A stretch of DNA of 35,507 nucleotides from Persephonella sp. (GCA_030949555.1 JAUZSJ010000037.1:1-35507), one strand, 5' to 3'. Shown: positions 1-8,363, counted from the stretch's first letter. Numbers and translations: made by a program. The notes: a model not told the origin generated them from the sequence alone.

Positions 1-1326
1 CTCAGAATAGAAGATACAGACAGAGAAAGGTCAAAAAAGAATACGAAAATATGCTGATAGACGACCTGAAATGGCTATGGAATAGAATGGGACGAAGGAC
101 CTGACATTGGAGGAGAATCTGGACCATACAGACAGTCAGAAAGAACAGAGATTTATAACCAGTATGTGAAAAAATTACAGGAATCAGGACATATTTATAG
201 ATGCTTCTGCACGCCAGAAGAGTTAGAAGCAGAGAGAAAAAAAGCATTAGCAGAAGGAAAACCTCCCAGATACAGTGGAAAGTGCAGGAATCTGTCAGAA
301 GAAGAGATAAACAGACTTGTATCTGAAGGAAAGCCTTATGTCTGGAGATTTAAAGTTCCAGATGGAGAAGTTATAGCATTCAAGGACCTGATAAAAGGAG
401 AGGTTGAGATAAATGTTGATGAGTTTGGAGATTTTGTTATAGTCAGGTCTGACGGCTCTCCCGTTTACAACTTTGTGGTAGTGGTTGACGATGCTCTGAT
501 GAAAATAACCCATGTTATAAGGGGAGAAGACCATCTATCAAACACCCCAAAACAGATACTGATATACAGAGCTTTAGGATTTGAAGAACCAGAATTTGCA
601 CACCTGCCTATAATATTAGGAGAAGACAGAAGCAAATTATCCAAAAGACACGGAGCTGTCTCTGTAAGAGCCTTCAGAGATGACGGATATGTATCAGAAG
701 CTATGTTTAACGGCCTTGCCCTTTTAGGGTGGCATCCTAAAGGAGACAACGAAGTATTATCAAAAGAAGAGATTATCTCACTGTTTGACATAAAAGACGT
801 TCACAATGCTCCTGCAGTTTTTGACAGGGCAAAACTAAAATGGCTTAATGGCGTTTACATAAGAGAAAAGTTAGACATTGATGACCTGACAAAAAGAGCT
901 GTCCCATTTTTTGAAGGCTTTGGCTACAGAGCAGACTTTGAGTATTACAGAAAGGTTATGGAGGTTATAAGGGACAGTCTTGAAACATTGATGGACATTG
1001 AAGAAAGAGCAAAACCATTCTTTGTTGACGACTTTCATTACAGTGAAGAAGGTCAAAAATTTTTAGAAGAGGAAACAGGATACAGGGTAGTTCAGCTGTT
1101 TTATGAGAAAATAAAAAACTTAGACAGTATATCAGCACAGGAATTCAAAAAAATAACAAAAGAGATACAGAAAGAACTCGGAGTAAAAGGAAAAAATCTA
1201 TTTATGCCCCTGAGAGTTGCTCTCACAGGAAAAACCTCAGGAGTTGACATATCTATGCTTGTTGAAGTTTTAGGAGTAGAAAGAGTAAAGCACAGAATAC
1301 ACAGAGCACTGGAGTATTTTGGATGA
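1..1326 (+). CDS. gltX: Glutamyl-tRNA synthetase, 5' partial, two compensating indels
   Basis: Charges tRNA-Glu with glutamate in the cytosol (class I aminoacyl-tRNA synthetase). The gene enters the window from the left, and the first visible codons read LRIEDTD, a signature of this family. EDHLSNTPKQ follows, then the KMSKS-type loop as KLSKRHG, then a full C-terminal anticodon-binding region. The ORF track begins only at a GTG at 166, because the frame is lost by a missing A in the run near 33-38 and regained by one extra T near 85; reading the shifted frame between them gives the expected EYE...LIDDLKWL. About 25 N-terminal residues lie outside the window. The two indels cancel each other, which points to sequencing error in an essential gene. 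It overlaps the next gene by ATGA. tRNA-Glu itself is encoded at 6024. Confidence 0.95.
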
Positions 1327-1754
1327 TAAGATGGATAACAGATTATCTTGGGGGCAGTAGAGTTCCGGAACCTGAAGAACTCCTTCAGTGGAAGGAAGAA
1401 GGAATTAGCACTGTTGTAAATCTGCTAAAAGGAGAATACGGAGATTTTATTGCTGACAGACAGAGAGATTTAGGATTTGAGGTAATCAGAATTCCATTTG
1501 ACATGTACCAGATAATACCTGAAGAAGACTTTTTGGCCGTTTATCAGTATATAGACGAGATAAAAAATGAAAAAAAGACTGTGGTTCACTGCAAGTATGG
1601 ACAGGCGAGAAGTGGAACATTTTTGGCTGGATATCTTATACATTCAGGAGTTCCTTACGAAGAAGCCTTGAATAAGGTAATAGAAAAAGGTTTCCAGCCT
1701 CACACATTTCATCAGATTAATTTTTTAAAAAATCTGTCTGAAAGAAAAAAATGA
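1323..1754 (+). CDS. Dual-specificity / tyrosine-type protein phosphatase
   Basis: A 143-residue protein with the cysteine-phosphatase P-loop HCKYGQARSG (CX5R) at about residues 85-94. The Asp general acid is probably in the preceding loop region around PFDMYQIIPEEDF. It belongs to the PTP/DSP superfamily, is close in size to small archaeal and bacterial DSPs, and has no signal peptide, so it should be cytoplasmic. The start ATG at 1323 overlaps the gltX stop (ATGA), and its own stop overlaps the next gene the same way, so the three genes are very likely one translationally coupled operon. The substrate cannot be read from sequence; a phosphoprotein, phosphoinositide or nucleotide is possible. 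The family call is firm, the role is unknown. Confidence 0.8.
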   Translation: MIRWITDYLGGSRVPEPEELLQWKEEGISTVVNLLKGEYGDFIADRQRDLGFEVIRIPFDMYQIIPEEDFLAVYQYIDEIKNEKKTVVHCKYGQARSGTFLAGYLIHSGVPYEEALNKVIEKGFQPHTFHQINFLKNLSERKK

Positions 1755-2147
1755 TACAGCCAGAAAAGCTAAAGAAACTTAAAATAGTCTTACAAAGAGA
1801 AGGCAAAATTCTGAAAACTGCAGATTTACAGGATATAATAAAAAAAACAGAAGATATAAATCTAAAAAATTTCTTTACAGCACTGAAACACATAACAGAG
1901 AGGCATTACACAGAAGCAATAAAAATGGCTTCAGCTATCACAGTGTAAAGATGCAGACATGATTATATCTCTTCTTTCTTTCAAAGTGGGAGACTACTTT
2001 TTATACGAAGAGTATATGAGAGAAGACTCATCAGAAGACTGTTTGAGAAAAGAAAATATCCAGATAACCATAGAATTTGGGCACATAAAGAAAAAATTAG
2101 ACACAAAAACTTTAAAATTACTACCAGAAATATTGGAAAACAAATAA
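1751..2147 (+). CDS. Unknown protein, one frameshift
   Basis: I do not recognise this family. The ORF track shows two pieces (1751-1948 and 1959-2147). Removing one A from the five-A run at 1921-1925 joins them into one protein of about 131 residues (…EAIK-WLQLSQ…). It is charged and helical, with many Lys and Glu, and has no signal peptide or membrane segment. The start ATG lies in an ATGA overlap with the phosphatase stop, which supports expression as the third gene of the gltX operon. It ends 8 bases before the first CRISPR repeat, which is read from the other strand. Confidence 0.55.
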
Positions 2148-2155
2148 TAATCCTG

Positions 2156-2838
2156 GTTTCAATTCCTCATAGGCACGCTAAAACAAAATGAGTGGTTACA
2201 ACAGAACCAATTAATGAAGTTGAGTTTCAATTCCTCATAGGCACGCTAAAAACAAAGAGCTGATCTCGAACTTACAGTATTCTACGATGCTTCCTCATAG
2301 GCACGCTAAAAACTTATCAATTTCAGCAGATACTTGAGATTGTAGATAAATGTTTCAATTCCTCATAGGCACGCTAAAAACACCAGCCCCAGCATATTGT
2401 CCATTTCAAATAAAAACAGGACATTATTTCGTTTCAATTCCTCATAGGCACGCTAAAAACTGAGAGTGAACAGAAGGATGAGCTGTATATGATGACAATG
2501 GTTTCAATTCCTCATAGGTACGCTAAAAACCCAAGTCAACATGCAATTCTATTAAATCCGTTTAAGAATTGTTTCAATTCCTCATAGGTACGCTAAAAAC
2601 CATGTATCATACAATATAAATAACTCTAGTAGTTTAGAATACTTCCAATATGTTTCAATTCCTCATAGGTACGCTAAAAACATTATGCTAGGCACTGCGA
2701 GTCTCCATGTCAAATCATTTACTATTGCAGTTTCAATTCCTCATAGGTACGCTAAAAACCAGGGTGATGGATATTCTCATACATGACTGTTTTGCACTAG
2801 CAGACATAGTTTCAATTCCTCATAGGCACGCTAAAAAC
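2156..2838 (-). CRISPR. CRISPR array, 10 repeats and 9 spacers, transcribed leftward
   Basis: Ten copies of a 30-base repeat start at 2156, 2224, 2284 (degenerate), 2352, 2431, 2501, 2571, 2652, 2730 and 2809. On the plus strand the unit begins GTTTCAATTCCTC and ends GCTAAAAAC. Its reverse complement ends in ATTGAAAC, the usual 8-base crRNA 5' handle of type I-A/I-B/III systems, so the array is almost surely transcribed from the minus strand with its leader on the right. Leader-distal decay fits: the repeat at 2156 lacks one A (29 bases), and the repeat at 2284 has lost its first seven plus-strand bases, i.e. the handle. Spacers run 39, 30, 38, 49, 40, 40, 51, 48 and 49 bases from left to right. 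Repeats differ at one position: GGCACG in copies 1-5 and 10, GGTACG in copies 6-9. Confidence 0.97.
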
Positions 2839-3133
2839 CACAGAAATCTATTTCCTATTCTGTTGTCAAGAAACCATTGTAAAACTTGGTTGATTTTAAA
2901 TATACATAAAACTACAAATCCTGTCAAATGAAGTTAATTTTCTGTCAACCTCCAATCCTGCAAAAAATACTGGACATCGACAAAGCATTGATACACTAAG
3001 CTAAAAGTCCAATTTTTGCCAGTTTAACTTATGAAAATGAGTCTCAAAAATTGCTAAAATTGGATGGTCGACAGACTATTGATACTTCTTATTTGTATGA
3101 CCTTTGTATCACATATAAAATCTAATTGAGATT
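2839..3133 (-). promoter_or_regulatory. Probable CRISPR leader between cas3 and the array
   Basis: This is a 295-base A+T-rich gap with no ORF, lying at the leader-proximal end if the array is transcribed leftward. It carries a near-repeat in direct orientation, TCGACAAAGCATTGATAC at 2977 and TCGACAGACTATTGATAC at 3068 (15 of 18 bases equal). It also has an inverted repeat of 11 bases with one mismatch, CCAATTTTTGC at 3009 and GCTAAAATTGG at 3053. Such repeats could be binding sites for adaptation factors or a promoter regulator; that is inference. A short A+T palindrome at 3116-3136 overlaps the cas3 stop and might slow transcription leaving cas3. Confidence 0.5.
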
Positions 3134-5461
3134 TTATTCTTTACAAAACATAAAAAACCCATTTTTCATCTTAAATCCTGTTTCAATATCGTAATAATCT
3201 TCTAAATTTTCATAAGGAACATAATAAAATCCATTTTCTACTGGAGGAATATTATCCTGAACTGGGACAGATATGATGTAGTTGTAAAACTTTGATTTTA
3301 TACTGTCAAAAGCTTTTCTTCTTTCAAATATCTCTTTTATCTGCATAATCTTTTTGAACTCTTCCCAGACTTTGACAGCTTCTTTGTCTATCTGAACAAA
3401 AACATCAGATTTATAAGGTTCTTTTTCTATTAATTTAAAATCTGCAACTGATAAAATTTCATTAGGTTCTCTTTCTCCTGAAAACTTCAAAGAGTATAAA
3501 TACTCTAAAAGTTTATAACTTTCATCTTGAGACTTTCTTTTTAAAATAGTTTGAAAGTATTTATTTACAAGCTCTAAAACTTCTTTTTCTTCATACTCAC
3601 CTTTTACAAATATATCATCGGTAGCAGTTAAAAGAGTAGTATCATAAATATAACTGCTAAAAAGTCTGTTTTTCTCATCTAAAGTTTTAAAAACATAGAT
3701 TTCTCCTTGTTCTTTTTTTCCTTCTCTATTACATCTTCCGGCACTTTGAATTATGCTATCTAAAGGTGCAAAATCTCTATAAACAACATCAAAATCTATG
3801 TCAACTCCAGCCTCTACAATCTGGGTAGTTATTGCTAATTTTGTGTTTTCTTCTTTTAATTTTTTAATTCTTTTTGCTCTTTCAACTGGAACTATATATG
3901 TTGATAGAAAGACTGGATTTTTATCTTTAAACTGCTCATAAATTTTAGTTGCCTGTTTGATTGTGTTGGCTATAAATAAATATCTTTTACCTGTATCTAA
4001 ATTTATACCTTTCAAAAACTCATCTAAACTTTTTTGTTCTTTATTAACTACAATTTTATACCTGTTAAACTTTTGAAAATATTTAGTATGTCTAACCAGT
4101 GGAACTGTTTCATTTTCTTTAAAAATAAGTGGCTGTGTAGCTGTTGAAAATATTACATAAAAGTTAAATCTATTTGCTAAAGACTTTATAACTTCTTTAA
4201 TAACAAGCCAGTATTTAAAAGGTATTGACTGGATTTCATCTAAAATAATTATGCTGTTGGTAAATCTGTGAAACTTCCTTAAAGCTTTATTCTTGTATCC
4301 TATTAATGTATGAAAAAGCTGAATAAATGTTGTTACTACTATTTTACTGTTCCAGCCTTCAACTAAAATCCTTGAGCTGTCATAATCAAACTCGTTATCT
4401 TCATATCTGTATTTAAAATCTGATAGGTGGTGATGTTTTAAAATCCTCAGGCTGTCTGTTTTTATTCCATTTTCTTTTAACACATCTTCAAAAACTTTAA
4501 AATTTTGCTCAATAATTGACAAAAAAGGTAAAGAATAAATAATTTTTGGGTTTATACCTTTTTCTTTTTCTAACTTTTTAGACAGTTTTAAAGCAAATGC
4601 TAAAGATGTAAGAGTTTTTCCCATTCCAGTTGGAAGGGTTAATGAGTAGATTTTATTATTTAAATCAATCTCTTTTTCTAAAACTTCATTTAAAGCCTGA
4701 GTTCTTAGTTTATTTATTTCATTTTCTTCAAAATTTTTAGATTTTATAAAATTTTCAACTAAATTCTCTGGAAGATTTATTTCTTTAAATAATACATGTG
4801 AGCTTTTATCTAAAACAACATCTGATTTGTCCGCATCTACAAGATATGAAAAAAGTAAAGCTGTAGTTATATAGTAGTTAAGGTCTTTTTCCTTATTTAT
4901 TTTTCTAAAAAATCTCCTTAATTTTTTTAACTTTTGTTGGATTTCTTCTAAATTTATCTCTTCAAATGAAAAACTTAGTATCTTTTTATTATCCATCTGC
5001 AGGTTTTCAAAAAAGGCTTTAAATTTTTCTCTATCTATTGAGTTTATTTGATTTTTTAACACTTCTATCTCCTCATCTGACAGTATTAAATCTTCATAAA
5101 AGTATTTCAGGTCTGAATGGTGTCTTTTAGGCAGAACAAAGGATAAACCTGACAAAAATGGGCTTTCTATATTTTTGCTTTTTAGATATCTTTCTGTTAG
5201 ATAAAATCCAATAATACCTCCAAGTAATGAGTGTTTAGTTTCCGGTTTATTTTTAAAAGATTTTTCTCCTCTTATATATTCCTGAAAGAAGGAAGTAGAT
5301 TTTCCTATGTCGTGGGAGAAAATTATTATTGTCAAAATATCTTTTAATATTTCATCATCTATTTTCTCATTTTCAAGTAAAGATTTCCCTGTTTTATAAA
5401 CCTGAGATATATGTTTTTCCAAAAACTTATCTGGATGTGAAAGTAAGTCTGAAGGTTTCAT
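3134..5461 (-). CDS. cas3: CRISPR-associated nuclease-helicase Cas3 (HD + DExD helicase)
   Basis: The signature protein of type I CRISPR interference: it degrades target DNA after Cascade binding, using ATP. This 775-residue protein is intact. The N-terminal HD nuclease has SHDIGK at about 49-54 and RHHS near 113. The helicase has Walker A LPTGMGKT at about 276-283, the Walker B variant LDEIQS at about 407-412, SATQP further on, and motif VI QSAGRCNREG. DEIQ rather than DEAH, together with a handle of ATTGAAAC in the neighbouring repeats, suggests subtype I-B or a relative, though a subtype cannot be fixed without Cascade genes. It is codirectional with the array. No cas1, cas2, cas4, cas5, cas6, cas7 or cas8 occurs in the window, so it is an orphan effector here. 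It is the longest intact frame in the left half, with no sign of decay. Confidence 0.95.
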   Translation of the reverse strand: MKPSDLLSHPDKFLEKHISQVYKTGKSLLENEKIDDEILKDILTIIIFSHDIGKSTSFFQEYIRGEKSFKNKPETKHSLLGGIIGFYLTERYLKSKNIESPFLSGLSFVLPKRHHSDLKYFYEDLILSDEEIEVLKNQINSIDREKFKAFFENLQMDNKKILSFSFEEINLEEIQQKLKKLRRFFRKINKEKDLNYYITTALLFSYLVDADKSDVVLDKSSHVLFKEINLPENLVENFIKSKNFEENEINKLRTQALNEVLEKEIDLNNKIYSLTLPTGMGKTLTSLAFALKLSKKLEKEKGINPKIIYSLPFLSIIEQNFKVFEDVLKENGIKTDSLRILKHHHLSDFKYRYEDNEFDYDSSRILVEGWNSKIVVTTFIQLFHTLIGYKNKALRKFHRFTNSIIILDEIQSIPFKYWLVIKEVIKSLANRFNFYVIFSTATQPLIFKENETVPLVRHTKYFQKFNRYKIVVNKEQKSLDEFLKGINLDTGKRYLFIANTIKQATKIYEQFKDKNPVFLSTYIVPVERAKRIKKLKEENTKLAITTQIVEAGVDIDFDVVYRDFAPLDSIIQSAGRCNREGKKEQGEIYVFKTLDEKNRLFSSYIYDTTLLTATDDIFVKGEYEEKEVLELVNKYFQTILKRKSQDESYKLLEYLYSLKFSGEREPNEILSVADFKLIEKEPYKSDVFVQIDKEAVKVWEEFKKIMQIKEIFERRKAFDSIKSKFYNYIISVPVQDNIPPVENGFYYVPYENLEDYYDIETGFKMKNGFFMFCKE

Positions 5462-5618
5462 ATTTCGTATTTTACCATATTAAAAAAATGAGTATTTTAA
5501 CGCTGTAGCTCAGGCTTTAAAAAAACCTGTAGATAAAGTTATTAATTTTTTCAAAAGGTTATAAAAGTGGAGAAAATTCCAAAAGGTATCCTCATCTCTT
5601 TTTCCTATCTCAAAAAAT

Positions 5619-5920
5619 TTAAAGCTCCTTATTAAATACTGCTTTCACATATGTCCACATTTTATCTAAACCTGCTTTCTCAGACTCTTTGTTTTGAAAC
5701 TTTCTCTTTCCTGACTCTATTTTTTTTATTGCTTCTTCTCCTGCAGCTCTAATCCACAAATCTATGACTTGAGCATTCCGAAGGAAGAGCAGTTTCTACA
5801 CTATCAGTACACAGTATTACTGCTATACTATTTTTTCTGAACTACAATATACGCACCTCTTAATCTACCCTTTAACTGAATACCCACTGGATACATCGTA
5901 TTGACAAAAATTTCTGGTGT
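5619..5920 (-). pseudogene. Decayed reading frame, possibly a transposase C-terminus
   Basis: No ORF is listed in the stretch 5462-5944. On the minus strand, joined frames read PEIFVNTMYPVGIQLKG, then IAVILCTDSVETALPSE, then LWIRAAGEEAIKKIESGK, ending AVFNKEL and TAA at 5619-5621. At least two indels separate the pieces. The order (basic beta segment, TD, then a helical RW-like region) resembles the C-terminal half of some DDE transposases, but I cannot name a family. It could equally be an unrelated lost gene. The part from 5462 to 5618 shows nothing I can support. Confidence 0.35.
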
Positions 5921-5944
5921 GCATATAATATTTGCCTGTTGGTT

Positions 5945-6020
5945 GAGTCGCTAGCTCAGTTGGTAGAGCACCGGTCTTTTAAACCGGTGGTCCCGGGTTC
6001 GACCCCCGGGCGACTCACCA
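5945..6020 (+). tRNA. tRNA-Lys (anticodon TTT)
   Basis: A complete cloverleaf: acceptor GAGTCGC pairs with GCGACTC. The anticodon stem CCGGT/ACCGG encloses CTTTTAA with anticodon TTT at 5978-5980. The T arm is CCGGGTTCGACCCCCGG. The CCA end is encoded. The stems are very G+C-rich against an A+T-rich genome, as expected for a thermophile. Confidence 0.97.
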
Positions 6021-6023
6021 TCT

Positions 6024-6098
<75 letters not shown>

Positions 6099-6539
6099 CT
6101 ACTTTAAAAACTTCTCAACTTCCTCAACAGAAAAAATCTCAATAATACCTTTAACCTTATGGGTTCTGTATCCTAATACTGTTTTTCCATATATGAGGCT
6201 GTAAGCTATCTCAGACAGGGTTCCGTAATTCCCTCCTATCGCTACAACAAATTCTCCCGAGGATACTACAATAGGATTTCTCCCGTGTCCCATTCCCGTA
6301 TTTATTTTTATGTCCACATATGGATTGGCATCTTCCCCAGTTAAAGAAGGCATTATTCCAACTGTCAATCCTCCTTCCTCTTTTGCCCCTCTGCACACAG
6401 CTTCCATAACTCCTGCCCTGCCTCCACACACAACTCCCCAGCCTTTCTGGGCTATCAGTCTGCCTAATCTGTAAGCAAAGTTATACTCTTCAGAATCAGG
6501 TGAAATCTGAGAACCTCCTATAACAGATACAAATCTCAT
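6099..6539 (-). CDS. LOG-family / TIGR00725-type Rossmann-fold protein
   Basis: A 146-residue protein related to the LOG (lysine decarboxylase-like, nucleotide 5'-monophosphate phosphoribohydrolase) fold. Visible motifs are SVIGGS at the N-terminus, CGGRAGVMEAV near residues 37-47, and GGNYGTLSEIA in place of the classic PGGxGTxxE. The small size and GGNYGT loop match the subgroup annotated as TIGR00725; the activity of that subgroup is less well established than that of true LOG enzymes. The listed ORF runs on to 6707, but the start must be the ATG at 6539, which overlaps the upstream gene's stop as ATGA and leaves MRFVSVIGG as the N-terminus. It is the last gene of the minus-strand operon 8301-6099. 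Confidence 0.8.
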   Translation of the reverse strand: MRFVSVIGGSQISPDSEEYNFAYRLGRLIAQKGWGVVCGGRAGVMEAVCRGAKEEGGLTVGIMPSLTGEDANPYVDIKINTGMGHGRNPIVVSSGEFVVAIGGNYGTLSEIAYSLIYGKTVLGYRTHKVKGIIEIFSVEEVEKFLK

Positions 6540-7003
6540 TTTTCTTCCTCCGGTGGCCTGTAAAATAGAGAAAGGGTTATCCCCCACATTATGTGAAGCA
6601 AATACAGAGAAATATGAGAACTGAAATCCATGTTTATCAGGGCTTGCAGCCATCTGGCTCCTAACATTCCGTAAAAAAAGGAGACTATTAAAACAAGAAT
6701 GTGCCACAGGGTAGCAAATACGAATCCCTTCAAAATCAGGTTTCCCGGCAGTTTTTTATAGGCAAAAGGATGGGCAAAGAAAAATCCAAAAAGTATACCG
6801 TTAAACTGATGCCCCAAAAAAAGAGCTATATCCTCAAAACCTGTGAAAAGACCTGCATCAACAAGCCACTGCTTATAGATTCTGTATGTTCCAAAAAGAC
6901 CTAAAAATCCGTCTAAAGCAAGGTCAACAACATACATAACATAGCCAGCAACAAATCCTGCAAACAAAACAGAGCTGATGTTAACCCCTTTAATCAGACT
7001 CAT
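6536..7003 (-). CDS. Unknown integral membrane protein
   Basis: 155 residues with about four hydrophobic segments (starting near residues 10, 55, 90 and 130) and a charged PPEEEK tail. I recognise no family. Polar and aromatic residues (H66, H78, H101, H138) sit in or near the membrane segments, but no cofactor motif can be claimed. It overlaps the TPR lipoprotein gene upstream by 14 bases and the LOG-family gene downstream by four, so all are translated together. Confidence 0.6.
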   Translation of the reverse strand: MSLIKGVNISSVLFAGFVAGYVMYVVDLALDGFLGLFGTYRIYKQWLVDAGLFTGFEDIALFLGHQFNGILFGFFFAHPFAYKKLPGNLILKGFVFATLWHILVLIVSFFYGMLGARWLQALINMDFSSHISLYLLHIMWGITLSLFYRPPEEEK

Positions 7004-7460
7004 ATATCTTTTCCTCTATCTCCTTCATAGTCTGGATATACTCCCTTTTCATCTTTTTAGATATGGCCTTTTTAATGTAGTAGTAAGCTTTCTGATAATC
7101 TCCTAAAAGATAGTAAAGGTAAGCCATATTGTTGAGAGCATCACTGTTATCTGGATTGATTTTTACAGCCTTTTTATAAAACTGGATTGCTTTCTGGTAA
7201 TCCCCCTTTTTGTAATACAGATTCCCTAAATTAAAGTAAGGAACATCCCAGTTTGGTTTCTTATTTACAGCCTTTTCATACTCCCTTTCTGCAAGACTGA
7301 GCATCCCTTTTTTCTCGTATACCACCCCCAAATCATTATGCTCTTCAGCTGATAAAGGGTCTTCAAGAACAACTATTTTAGGTACAGAGCAGGAGTGTAA
7401 AAGTATTGAAAACAGTATTATCGATAAACAGCTAAATAGACCTTTCCTGCTTTTTTCCAT
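6990..7460 (-). CDS. TPR-repeat lipoprotein
   Basis: A 156-residue secreted protein. Residues 1-24 form a signal peptide ending in a lipobox-like LLHSC, so the mature protein is probably membrane-anchored through Cys-24. Three TPR-like repeats follow, e.g. AEEHNDLGVVYEKKG, PYFNLGNLYYKKGD and ALNNMAYLYYLLGD. The gene overlaps the C39-like peptidase by 43 bases. In proteobacterial PA2778-type proteins the C39-like and TPR parts are one polypeptide; here they are two overlapping genes, so they probably work as one unit on the outside of the inner membrane or in the periplasm. Confidence 0.8.
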   Translation of the reverse strand: MEKSRKGLFSCLSIILFSILLHSCSVPKIVVLEDPLSAEEHNDLGVVYEKKGMLSLAEREYEKAVNKKPNWDVPYFNLGNLYYKKGDYQKAIQFYKKAVKINPDNSDALNNMAYLYYLLGDYQKAYYYIKKAISKKMKREYIQTMKEIEEKIYESD

Positions 7461-7903
7461 AACTTTTCAAACATCCTGTAAGGAATTAACTTATTTTTTT
7501 CATATCCTGTATGAGCTATAAATCCAACTTCATTATAACCTGTTATCACAACATAGTGGAGTTTTGTAAACATCAAAAAACCGTAATCAAGAAGAACGAT
7601 AACAGGAATTTTTCTGTCTATATACCTTTTTAAGGTTTCTACATTTCCCTGAGCTGATTTAGTCTGAAATCCTGAGGACTTTGCGTAATTTTCAAGGTCT
7701 GATATTAATGCCCCTTTTAGCTCTGGAATGTAAACCTTTTCAGCTATTTTTTCCTGAGATATGTTCAAACCGTAATAAGAAAAAACAGAAGAGAGAGCAG
7801 CCGGACCGCAAAACTCCGACTGCTGTTTAACAAACGGAACATTTAGCGTTATGCTGTAAGAAAGATTAAACAGAAGCAGTAAGAATAAAATATATCTCTG
7901 CAA
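7418..7903 (-). CDS. C39-like cysteine peptidase, PA2778 family
   Basis: 161 residues with a signal peptide (about 1-17). The papain-like C39 core shows QQSEFCGPAALSSVFSYYG with the catalytic Cys at about 32, and HYVVITGYN with the His at about 115. The next polar position (HTGYE) may supply the Asp/Asn. The fold normally processes peptides at double-Gly leaders in bacteriocin transporters, but PA2778-family proteins are free-standing secreted members. It sits between a PA2779-like peptide gene and a TPR lipoprotein gene, the arrangement that defines the PA2778/PA2779 pair. Its substrate is unknown; the neighbouring small protein is the natural candidate. Confidence 0.8.
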   Translation of the reverse strand: MQRYILFLLLLFNLSYSITLNVPFVKQQSEFCGPAALSSVFSYYGLNISQEKIAEKVYIPELKGALISDLENYAKSSGFQTKSAQGNVETLKRYIDRKIPVIVLLDYGFLMFTKLHYVVITGYNEVGFIAHTGYEKNKLIPYRMFEKLWKKAGKVYLAVYR

Positions 7904-7905
7904 TT

Positions 7906-8301
7906 TCAGGCTATTATTATTTCTTTCCCCATCAGTTTAAGTATCAGAACAACGAGGAGAATTATTATAAGAACTGCTATTGTTGTTCCCAACAGGTCTC
8001 CACCTGCCAGAACCTTATCTGAAGCCTGTGCGAGCATATGTATCTGCTGGTCAGACATCTGAGAGAGCTTTTCATTAATTTGTTGAGGTGTCAGTCCATA
8101 CGCCTGCAGTTTTTCTCTCACAAGCTGATTTTCAAGAGCTCTCTGTATTTTGTTTATCTCCATTTCTCTGAGTGACTGGACAGATTTTCCTTCAGAGGTT
8201 AATGAGCCTACCATCCCGGCTACTGCAGGAGCAGTATGGAGAAAGATAAAGTAAAATGCCATAGAAAAAACCACAAAGGGATGAACTACTCTTTTAAGCA
8301 T
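7906..8301 (-). CDS. PA2779-family protein (small secreted, C-terminal membrane helix)
   Basis: 131 residues. A long signal-like N-terminus ends near AVAGMVGS, followed by a helical middle with EMEINKIQRALENQ and YGLTPQQINEKLSQMSDQQI, a GGDLLG turn, and a very hydrophobic C-terminal helix (TIAVLIIILLVVLILKL). This domain order is the hallmark of the PA2779 family, found beside PA2778-type C39 peptidases. It ends two bases before the peptidase start, so the two are coupled. I infer that it is processed, held or presented by the peptidase/TPR partner. The function is not established. Confidence 0.8.
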   Translation of the reverse strand: MLKRVVHPFVVFSMAFYFIFLHTAPAVAGMVGSLTSEGKSVQSLREMEINKIQRALENQLVREKLQAYGLTPQQINEKLSQMSDQQIHMLAQASDKVLAGGDLLGTTIAVLIIILLVVLILKLMGKEIIIA

Positions 8302-8363
8302 TTTTCAACCTCCCATCTTTTTTCTTATAATATCTTTCGTCAATTAATATATCGGAGCTTGAG

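Noticed and set aside
2707-2931. Listed ORF of 74 residues
   Set aside because: It runs through two CRISPR repeats (LQFQFLIGTLKT and VSIPHRHAK are repeat translations), so it is not a gene.
5462-5618. Coding or RNA feature right upstream of cas3
   Set aside because: I checked both strands and found only short, stop-filled, A+T-rich sequence.
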